Positions 56,028 through 64,000 of a stretch of DNA of 64,000 nt are shown here, in pieces. Position 1 is the stretch's first letter. Each line of letters starts with the position of its first letter. The translations under genes were made by a program, and so were the position numbers. This DNA is from Mauremys mutica (Eukaryota > Chordata > Testudines > Geoemydidae). Location of the stretch: the NCBI RefSeq assembly GCF_020497125.1, contig NC_059072.1:76701697-76765696 (forward strand). Direction: 5' to 3'. The notes under the pieces are model-generated. The model searched no databases. It was not told the origin of the DNA and worked only from the letters and a program-made list of their open reading frames with translations.

Positions 56028-56967
56028 CACTCAGATGCCCAACTCCCAATGGGGTTTAACCCCAAATAAATCCGTTTTACTCTGTATAAATCTTATACAG
56101 AGTAAACTCGTAAATTGTTATCCCTCTATAACACTGATAGAGAGATATGCACAGCTGTTTGCCTCCCCCAGGTATTAATACATACTCTGGGTTAATTAAT
56201 AAGTAAAAAGTGATTTTATTAAATACAGAAAGTAGGATTTAAGTTGTTCCAAGTAGTAACAGACAGAACAAAGTAAATCACCAAGCAAAATAAAATAAAA
56301 CACGCAAAACGATGTCTAATCAAACTGAATACAGATAATCTCACCCTTAGAGATGCTTCAGTAAGTTTTTTCCTCAGACTGGACACCTTCCAGGCCTGGG
56401 CACAATTCTTTTCCCTGGTACAGCTCTTGTTCCAGCTCAGGTGGTAACTGGGGGATTCTTCATGATGGCTCTTCCCTTTGTTTTGTTCCACCCATTTATA
56501 TATCTTTTGCATAAAGCAGGAATCCTTTGTTCCTCTCTGGGTTCCCACCCCTCCTTCTCAATGGAAAGACACCAGGCTAAAGATCGATTCCAGTTCAGGT
56601 GACATGATCACATGTCACTGTAAGACTTCAATCCTTCATTCCTCTCAGTCTGACTCACAGGAAGGCCTGCCTGCAAACAGAGCCATCCACAATCAATTGT
56701 CCTGGTTGATGGGATCCAGCAAGATTCCAAACCACCATTAATGGCCCACACTTTGCATAATAACAATAGGCCCTCAGAGTTATATTTCATAATTCTAGTT
56801 TCAGATACAAGAGCGATATATTTATACAAATAGGATGACCACACTCAATAGATTATAAGCTTTGTAATGATACCTTACAAGAGACCTTTTGCATGAAGCA
56901 TATTCCAGTTATATCATATTCACTCATTAGCATATATTTATAAAATCATATAGAGTGCAACGTCACA
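56028..56967 (-). mobile_element. 3' LTR of a decayed endogenous retrovirus, minus orientation
   Basis: On minus the LTR starts TGTGACGTTGCACTC at 56967, immediately after a polypurine tract, the canonical position for a 3' LTR. It contains a TATA-like TATATAAATGGG (minus, near 56500) and extends to about 56028, where it joins CR1 sequence. A strong inverted repeat (TTTTACTCTGTATAA and its complement near 56080-56110) lies close to that end. The final 200 or so bases expected of the LTR are missing here but appear at 58071-58280. Confidence 0.7.
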
Positions 56968-56976
56968 CCTCCTTCT
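56968..56976 (-). other. Retroviral polypurine tract
   Basis: Minus-strand AGAAGGAGG directly abuts the LTR start TGTGACG, exactly as a plus-strand-synthesis primer should. It fixes orientation and the LTR boundary. Confidence 0.8.
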
Positions 56977-58050
56977 GAACTTACTGCCAGAGACTTGGAC
57001 ACTGACCACGGTGGAGGCAGTATAGCTAAAATTCGTTTTTGGGCTCCCCTATGGGGCAGACACTCCTGTGTCCCTCAAAAGGGAAAGAGACCCTGATCCA
57101 GCTGGGGGCTCACAGCTACCAGCTATGACAGACCTTTCAATGGCCAGCAAAATCCCCCCTCTCCCTTTCACTCAGGGTGGGCTTGCTTCCAGCTAGAGTC
57201 CTTGGGGTTTGTTCCTACAACAGCAGTCACCAAGACCCCAACTTCCAGCTCCAGGATACATGTCTCTGTGCACCTTTTCCACTCCATTACAGCCAGTTCC
57301 TGCTTCTGGGTCTTAATTGCTTTGTCTTTTAAGTCCAGGCTTTGCTGGTGGGCAGCCTTTTCTCTTTCCAGGATAGCCTTTTCCCAGGCAAATTGCACAT
57401 CAATTTCCAATTGTCTTCCCTTCAGACCATCACCTGATGAGCTGGGATACCCAGGAGCGCTGCCAGCTTTTTTGCCGCCCTAGGCGGCGGAAGGTCCTGC
57501 CCCTGACAGAGGTGGCGGAAGGTCCCACCCCCGAAATGCCACCCCCAACAGAGGCGGCGGAAGGTCCGGCCGCTGCGGTCACCGCCCCCCAAATGTTAGT
57601 GCCCTAGGCAACCACCTAGGTCACTTAATGGGTTGTGCTGGCCCTGGGGATACCACAGCGAACTCCCTCCTGCCAGAACAGGCACCCCTCCATTCCTGTC
57701 TTGCTAAGTTAGACACTCCAGTCAGCTTCAGCACAGACACAGAGGTGGGCGACACCCATCTGCCATTCACTGAAACTGAGATGCACTCAGCTCAGGGGCT
57801 TCTTAGTTAACAGAGACTTTCCCAGTGCCCAGTGTTCAGCCTTTCTGGGCAATTTGCAACTTGTATAGTTCTAGCTTCTTCTGATCTTCAATCTTATTTA
57901 TTTTGCTTCCTTTTCTGTCCTTATTTCCCTCACCCGAAATAAGCAAACAGAAAATAACAAACTAGTAACCACTTTGTCTGTTCTCGAGCCACCACACTTT
58001 AAACTCACTTAAAATCACTACCAGTATCTCAAAGCAATCAGCTGAGCACA
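56977..58050 (-). pseudogene. Residual internal region of the endogenous retrovirus
   Basis: Only about 1.1 kb (less a 195-bp MITE) lies between polypurine tract and primer-binding site, far short of gag-pol-env, so nearly all coding sequence is deleted. On minus, the frame 57168-57410 encodes a charged, helical segment (WEKAILEREKAAHQQSLDLK, then KAIKTQKQELAVMEWKR) with coiled-coil character. Its position near the 5' end suits the start of gag, but I see no capsid or nucleocapsid motif. No protease, polymerase or envelope motif is present. The element cannot produce virus. Confidence 0.5.
57452..57646. mobile_element. hAT-like MITE inside the retrovirus
   Basis: 195 bp with an exact 8-bp duplication GGGATACC (57444-57451 and 57647-57654). 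Ends CAGGAGCGCTGCCAGC and GTTGTGCTGGCCCTG. The interior has tandem GGCGGCGGAAGGTCC units (about three) and a GCCCTAGGC motif near both ends. It is the same family as 55099-55205. Confidence 0.9.
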
Positions 58051-58069
58051 GATCCTGCCAACTACACCA
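58051..58069 (-). other. Probable retroviral primer-binding site
   Basis: On minus, after the LTR end ACCCATCACA and one spacer base, the sequence reads TGGTGTAGTTGGCAGGATC. A TGG start one base after the LTR is the hallmark of a tRNA primer-binding site. I could not decide which tRNA it matches. Confidence 0.55.
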
Positions 58070-58070
58070 C

Positions 58071-58280
58071 TGTGATGGGTTAGATCACAGAACCCCCTTG
58101 GAAGCTGCCACCTGATATGCCAAGACTACTTCTGCCCCTGCTTTCCTGCCCTGTCAGCTTAGGACTTGAGTGCCCTGCCTGGTTTGAGCCAGACCCGCTA
58201 GTCAGATCCACGTCTGAACCACGTCCCCTAACAGCTGTAGGCTTACCTGAAAGCAGCCAAGAGAAGTGTGTTGTGAGCCC
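58071..58280 (-). mobile_element. Terminal part of the 5' LTR, minus orientation
   Basis: On plus it begins TGTGATGGGTTAGATCACAG; as read on minus this is the LTR 3' end with its CA terminus. About 210 bp can be followed before the sequence becomes unrecognisable. It does not overlap in content with the 56028-56967 LTR piece; the two look complementary. Confidence 0.55.
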
Positions 58281-58341
58281 CCTGAAAAAACAGGGCCTTA
58301 CACAGACCTAATGCTACTACTTGTAGCACTAGGGATAGGGA

Positions 58342-58507
58342 AGCAGCAAAGAATCCTGTGGCACCTTATAGACTAACAGACGTTTTGCAGCATGAGCTTT
58401 CGTGGGTGAATACCCACTTCTTCAGATGCAAGTCTGTTAGTCTATAAGGTGCCACAGGATTCTTTGCTGCTTCTACAGAACCAGACTAACACGGCTACCC
58501 CTCTGAT
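58342..58507 (-). mobile_element. Foldback retroelement with hammerhead-like core (Penelope-like, copy 3)
   Basis: 166 bp with an exact 14-bp duplication ACTAGGGATAGGGA (58328-58341 and 58508-58521). Arms 58341-58381 and 58432-58472 are perfect 41-bp inverted repeats. On minus the loop reads CTGAAGAA, a GTGGGT/ACCCAC stem with loop ATTC, then GAAAGC. This fits the hammerhead core CUGANGA...stem II...GAAA except for one extra A before the stem. The perfect arms and duplication make it the youngest copy of this family here. Confidence 0.75.
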
Positions 58508-58521
58508 ACTAGGGATAGGGA

Positions 58522-60187
58522 GATACTGGTAATCATGGCTGGGCTGAGCTGAGCATAGCAGCAGTCTGTGGGATGATTAATAGACTGGCAGTGGCATTGT
58601 AAGAACAGTCAAAGAGGAAGAAGGCTGATAATATTTTTTTCTGTTTTATAATATTCAACTAGAATAAACTACACACCTTCAGCTATGCAATCACTCGGGA
58701 TTCAATGAAGGACTTTTGTTTGCATGTGTATGTATATTTGGCAATGGTGCATGCATGATATTTTTTCTTTTTCCCAGTGTGAGCAACAAACTGAGTCCAG
58801 ACTTTTCAGCACCCTAAAGCAGGTCATATTTTTTTAACCATACTTTAATACACAGAGAGAGAGAGAGAGAGAACAATTTTAAAATTGTACAGCTGGAAAA
58901 CATCCTTCCTGACTTAAAGCTGTGTACCTCAGTGAGAACCCAAGCATCCAGACTAGTATCCCAAGATCTGCTAAGGAATGTCTGTCATTGCCAAGTCTAT
59001 ATTATTCGGGTTTCGGGCACTTCTGTGCTGGTCTTTATAATTTGGAAGGTTTTTGTTGACTTGTAGAAGGTCAGTTTTCTAAAACACTTTTGACATTGGA
59101 TATGAAGGATACCATACAAGTGTCAGTTATAATATTTGTAGTGGATAATAGAATTATTCATCCAATTTAACATACAATTGGGGAGCTGCTAATTGGCTGA
59201 GAGTGTTATGTCACTAGCCGAAATTGATTCCAGGCACTTAGATGCTATGGTGATAGGTCCTCTAGATATATATAGACCACACAAACATGAGCGAGAATAC
59301 ATAGCTGTAGTGTTTTGAAAAGCATTTCCATGTCGGGTTGATTGGAGATAAGATGTAACACTTGTTATTAACTGCACAAAACACTCTGGTCAGTCTAACT
59401 CTGCTCAGCTCTTGAAACCCTTCACATGGGGCATGCTCAGAGGCATAACTCAGCTATTAGTATAGTCTCATTTATGCAAGCATTATGTTTTCTCATTTGT
59501 ATAGTCACTGCTATGGTAGTAATTTGATACCTTTATTTAGACAGACATTTTAGAAAGAATTATGCTGGCTGAACATATGTACCATTACTCCCTAGCAGCT
59601 GACCTACAGGAGAGAGAGAGAGACCTATCTTAGCTATAATAGTTGTGTGAAACTCAGTTTAGTAGACTGGACGTTCAGTGGGTTCCAATTTCTTTTTGTT
59701 CATTCTGTGCCTAACTCTTGTGCGTCACTTTGAGTTTGGAGCTCAAATAAACTTAGAACACAAATTTAAAAAGTCAGCCACGATTGCCAAGATTTGCCTG
59801 TTTTCAGCTTGAAGCCATCCATGCAAAATAAACATTTTTTCCTGGTTCTGAATAAAATCATAAATCATTCTCCAGAACCATTCAAAGGAAGAGGGCTCAC
59901 TTTCACTTGAGAGATCCACAGATATTAGTGAATGTGACTTGAGTTCTGAGTTGACAGCACCACTATTCTCCCTGTCACATAGGCCAATAACCTTGATATC
60001 ATCTTTGATTCACTCCTACTCTTGCTCAACACATCTAGGCTGTGTTCAGATCGTGTATTGTAGTATATCTAAGATCCAGAGTTCTTTTCCCCTTTGCCTA
60101 TGTTTCTAAAACTCTAGGAAAGTAATTTAATTCTATCCAAATCAAACAGTAGTTGAAAGGATATACAGTAGCAGGGCACTCTACTAG
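58522..60187. other. Unassigned stretch with GA microsatellite
   Basis: A short GA run lies at about 58853-58872 and another at about 59611-59622. An AATAAACTT signal near 59748, preceded by LTR-like sequence, might mark an unidentified old LTR, but no termini were found. No gene. Confidence 0.4.
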
Positions 60188-61796
60188 TGTTACAGATCCA
60201 ATTGAGTACACCCAGCTGGCCACTCACCAGACTGCCATGAAGGGACTCATTCACTGCATTCCCATGTATTTTAAGCCTCCAGAGCCTGAAGGGAGTCCAG
60301 CCACTACCCCAACGGGGTTCTAGACACCCTTTTGGGGTGCATCTTTTTCTGAGAATCAGAGCCACTATCCAGCTGCCTTGTTTCTCCTAGGTGCAGTGCT
60401 GAGCCTTCAGACTCCCCTGTCACTTAAACACATCATCTCCCAGGACTCCAGCCCAGGGTTTATAGTTTAACTCTCTCCAGAGGTTTGCGGTAATTGTAAA
60501 GCATTTAACACTGAGAGTCACTGCCAAAAGTCTAACATAGTTGCTCTTTTCCTTAAACATATAAAGCACAAGTCAAACAGAACACAACCGACATCCTAAA
60601 TGCAATATCCCTTCATCATTCACATGACAGGGGGACCATATATGTTCAAGAAAGCAGGCAGGGTGTCCTACCCAATGAGGCTACTCTGTACTGGTTGTGT
60701 CTCCCTCATGAAAACTTATTACCCAGCTTCTGTGACTTTCTGCTCTCCTCTCCAGACTTTATATACTCCCACTCTTCCTGTACCTGGCTTTCTGTTTGTC
60801 TGTCGATAACTTTCCACTCTCCAAGGCTATGTCTACACTTGCCATTTTAAAGCGTTAAAAGCCATTTAAAGCCATTTTTTGCGTTAAAACCGTGGGAGCG
60901 GTCTACACTTGTTATTAGAAGTTTCACCCCCAAAAGAAAACCACCTTCACTAGAGGCATACAGTTCTTTCCACTGTTCTTTTTGTGCTGTTGTGAAAGTG
61001 AAGACATGTTCTACCTGTGTAAACACCTTTTGGCCTCTGGAGGATATCCCACAGTTCCAAAAGTGACCACTCTGGCCAGCGTCTCCGCTACTCTGACGCC
61101 AGGTAAACAGATGTCCTCCCCTCTCCCTGTAAGCCCCAGGAGGTTTGAAACTCTCTCTCCCTTTGCTTGTAGATGTGGTGGGGAAAGCAGCCAGACACAG
61201 GGGAGTTTTACAAAAATGCTGCGAAAGAAACAAGGAAGCAATGGGGCTGCTGGGACATGAAGCAGTGCATCACAAAGGCACTGAGCAGGGGCCCAGAATG
61301 ACTTCTACTCATCTGCCCCCTTCCCACAAGACCTATTGAGAGAGCTGCACCGTGGGCTAGCTGCCCTACAGCGCTGCTCTCATCTGCCATGGAAGTGCTG
61401 CTAGTGTAAACACCTTCTGACACCTGAGGAATGAAGTGAGTACACAAACCAGCGCTTTTCTTTCACCAGTACCCTATCACCGGTGAAACTTACAGCATAA
61501 AAACTCTGCAAGTGTAGACATACCCTAACTTACTTCACCATCTTGTCTGGAGGGTCGAGGGATCTTATTGCATCTTGAGCAAATCTGCTTATCATTTCTA
61601 TTGTCCATTCAAAGTACCATTGTTAATGTTAAGTATTCCCCCATTGTCTTCAGTCTGAGGAAGACATGCTTTCATGCTAGAGAAACAGTAGTTAGCCATA
61701 CAAAGACACTTTAATGACACAACAGTTTTCACAGTAACACTTCATAATTTCAACCAGCATTAATAAATTCTAAAGACACATTCCTAGATCACCACA
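60188..61796 (-). mobile_element. Probable LTR split by a Harbinger MITE
   Basis: Starts TGTTACAGATCC and ends CTAGATCACCACA, with an exact 5-bp duplication ACTAG (60183-60187 and 61797-61801). Without the MITE it is about 0.9 kb. On minus a TATA-like GTATATAAAGTCTGG (about 60765) supports minus orientation; no clear AATAAA follows. The 5-bp match was found by searching, so chance is possible. Confidence 0.45.
60825..61526. mobile_element. Harbinger-type MITE, about 700 bp
   Basis: Ends GGCTATGTCTACACTTGCC and GCAAGTGTAGACATACCCTA are inverted repeats of about 17 bp with the TATGTCTACACTTGC terminus of Harbinger MITEs, close to the terminal style of the element at 14276. Short internal frames (up to 128 codons, 60847-61233 minus) have no transposase motif. 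The 3-bp target duplication was not resolved. Confidence 0.8.
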
Positions 61797-61801
61797 ACTA
61801 G

Positions 61802-62726
61802 ATTGCTAGGCATTATTCAGAAGCCTCCAGAAACACATGAAACACAAAGAGGACAATAGCAGACAGTATCTGGAGCTATAAAGCCACCAGAAATGTTTTA
61901 AATTGTGGTTTTGGTGCCACTGGGAAGCCCAGATCACATGTAGTCCGCACTTATAAAACAAAATACTACGGTATTCTACACCTAGAGTCCAAAATGCTGT
62001 AGTTACAAAACTGGAACCTTTCTAGTATTTTGGTTGTTTCTAAGGTAAGGAATTAAACTTTCCATCAGCCGACATGGACTAAGGGGCCTTTAGAAGAACA
62101 AGAAGATCAATAATGAGCTGCTTTGGCCCTCTTACTACTATCCTCCCAGAGTTTTTTGTTTGTATTTTCCTTGTTCAGCCCTGGAACTACATAAATTGTA
62201 TCATATAGGCCAGGTTCCCTTTAGCTTTCCACACCTCTCGAAAAACAGTTCTCCAGGTGAAACACCTGTTTTGTGATTCTGCTCTAAATTTCCATCAAAA
62301 CCAGAAAATGTTTCACATTTATGCCACAAAAATGGAAAAATTTAGATTTTCTCCCATTGGTTCCTAGTGAGCACATCCATTATGGAGGTCACTACACAGA
62401 CTTAAATGATCTGCTCAGCACCTTATGCCTAATTCAAAGCCCACTGAAATCAATAGCAGTCTAGAATAAATGGAATTTGTTAACATGTCTCTAGCAGGGC
62501 TGTCCCCTTTCTCCATTGTTATTAATTGCCTTCTCCATAGGATCCTTTGCCATCAGGATTAGCTCTTTCTAGGAGCTCTAAATAATTTTCATTTTATATG
62601 CAATATTGAGGCAACCCAATTATTCACTGCAGATCTAATTAATTCTTTGCCTTAATTATTTCAGGATAAATTGTTGTTTATGTCTCCATCTCAGGGTTCT
62701 GTATATATTTAAAACAAATTTTATTA
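61802..62726. other. Unassigned stretch
   Basis: No gene or repeat boundary recognised. Confidence 0.45.
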
Positions 62727-62734
62727 ATATTGAC

Positions 62735-63007
62735 CAGTGGTTCACAAACTTGTTCTGTCACTTGTGCGGGGAAAGCCCCTGGTGGACCGGGCCAATTTGT
62801 TTGCCTGCTGCATCTGCAGGTTTGGCCGATTGTGGCTCCCAGTGGCCACGGTTCGCTGCTCCAGGCCAATGGGAGCTGCTGGAAGTGGTGACCAGTATGT
62901 CCGTTGGCCCACACCACTTCCAGCAGCTCCCATTGGCCTGGAGCAGCGAACGACAGCCCCTGGGAGCCGCAATCGGCCAAACCTGCGGAACAAGTTTGGG
63001 AAACTTG
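62735..63007. mobile_element. Palindromic hAT MITE (copy 5)
   Basis: 273 bp. Left end CAGTGGTTCACAAACTTGTTC, right end GAACAAGTTTGGGAAACTTG. Flanks ATATTGAC (62727-62734) and ATATAGAT (63008-63015) match at 6 of 8. The same GCCAATGGGAGCTGCTGGAAG hairpin is present. About 65 bp of the right arm is missing compared with copy 1. Confidence 0.85.
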
Positions 63008-63015
63008 ATATAGAT

Positions 63016-64000
63016 ATAGACGAAGATGTGAATATTCAAAGAAAGGTTTACCTGAAAATGTGTTAGCTCGGCTATTGAATTCTATGATATCATTAATGAC
63101 CCTGCATAATTGCTTGATTTAAATTAAATCACACTTTACTCATTTATGAGTGAATAACAATGACTTTGACAACTGAAATCCCTTACACAACACATGGTTA
63201 ACATGTAGTTTTCTTAGTGGTACTTGAATTTCAAGAACTTTGGAAGCTTACTTTAGGGAACCATCTAAATAGTCAGAATCTTACATAGATTATTTGAATC
63301 CTTTGATTCAGCTAAACTGTACTGGGAATCTCATGAGGACCTCATGGTATTTTTTTCTTCTGGGTGGGCTAGAAATACTTTATGAATGACCTTCCTTGTG
63401 CTGTTTTGGTAGCTCAGCTAAAATCAGAAAGTGCAGAATATTACTTAAGTGAAAAATATCAGAACTTTTTCAAATCTCAGAAGAGGTTTTGCTCAGATTT
63501 CTTTTGGGTTTGGGGCACTGAGATACTATGAAGATGAATGTCAATGTAAGAACGAAGATACATAGACGATTGGACTGCAGGGAGAGATGAAGTTGTTGGG
63601 TTAGAACTAACTTTCCCATTTCTAATCTATTAACCTGCCACTGAACATTTTGTGTCAGCCTAATTGCCTTCGACCCATGAGTGTCAGTTCCATATACTGT
63701 AAGGTACTGAGAAATATTTATTAGGTAATAGAAAAATATGTGCTAATAGGAAAGTGCCTTAGGTTTAGAAGTCATAATCAACCATATTCTGATGAGTATG
63801 GTAATAAGAAAGTAGATGTCAGTGAGGGGGTGATGGACAGACAGCTATATTTAGTGGTGGAATCTTGATAAATACATGGAATTCCTATTTATTTTCTATT
63901 CACCAGAAATGTTTACATTTTTCTGCATATTTGGACAACAGGACAAAATCAGCACAAATCATAATTTGAAGTCTCCTGAATATCAGAAATTCAAATTGTG
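63016..64000. other. Unassigned stretch to window end
   Basis: AT-rich sequence with no recognisable gene or transposon end. Confidence 0.45.

Noticed and set aside
57168..57410. Host coiled-coil protein exon
   Set aside because: It lies between a retroviral polypurine tract and a probable primer-binding site in the sense orientation of that element, so it is more simply a relic of the retroviral 5' coding region.

Overview
The window looks like intergenic or intronic DNA of a large, repeat-rich vertebrate genome. I found no host protein-coding exon, tRNA, rRNA or other conserved RNA gene that I could support. The repeat mix points to a reptile, most likely a turtle. It includes many CR1/L3-clade LINE copies (one with the standard CR1 3' end, closing in an ATTCTGTGATTCTAT tail), palindromic hAT MITEs of about 300 bp, PIF/Harbinger and mariner-type MITEs, a tyrosine-recombinase retroelement with an SGNH hydrolase, short Penelope-like foldbacks and several solo LTRs. 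The species assignment is inference from repeat content. Prokaryotic features do not apply.

Layout. 1-7.9 kb: mostly unassigned sequence with one palindromic MITE, a foldback retro-insertion (5880-6049) and a solo LTR (6548-6956). 7.9-13.2 kb: a 1.36-kb LTR with an internal 82-bp duplication, a minus-strand solo LTR (10860-11641) and the first GC-rich palindromic hAT MITE. 14.1-19.0 kb: a nested stack in which a Harbinger element splits an older MITE, a hAT element with an inverted duplicate of its own transposase 3' end sits near the Harbinger end, and two unrelated GC-rich MITEs sit inside the hAT. 21.3-25.1 kb: a decayed tyrosine-recombinase/SGNH retroelement, a palindromic repeat and an LTR carrying a minisatellite. 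27.0-29.8 kb: a mariner-type MITE and a CR1 interrupted by LTR-like sequence. 35.3-43.7 kb: a LINE graveyard with one well-preserved CR1 3' half and two older CR1/L3 copies that host younger insertions. 46.9-49.5 kb: a Penelope-like foldback with hammerhead-like architecture and a MITE-in-MITE. 55.8-58.5 kb: a decayed antisense endogenous retrovirus whose polypurine tract and probable primer-binding site can still be placed, with a MITE inside and a second hammerhead-like foldback beside it. 60.2-63.0 kb: a probable LTR split by a Harbinger MITE, then a last hAT MITE.

There is no operon-like cooperation. The biology is transposon succession, readable because many insertions keep target-site duplications (TSDs): 8 bp for hAT, TA for mariner, 5 bp for LTRs, 11-14 bp for the foldback retroelements. 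All open frames I recognise are transposon remnants, and the rest look like chance frames in repeats or AT-rich DNA. All family assignments were made by reading the sequence; none was checked by a database search.
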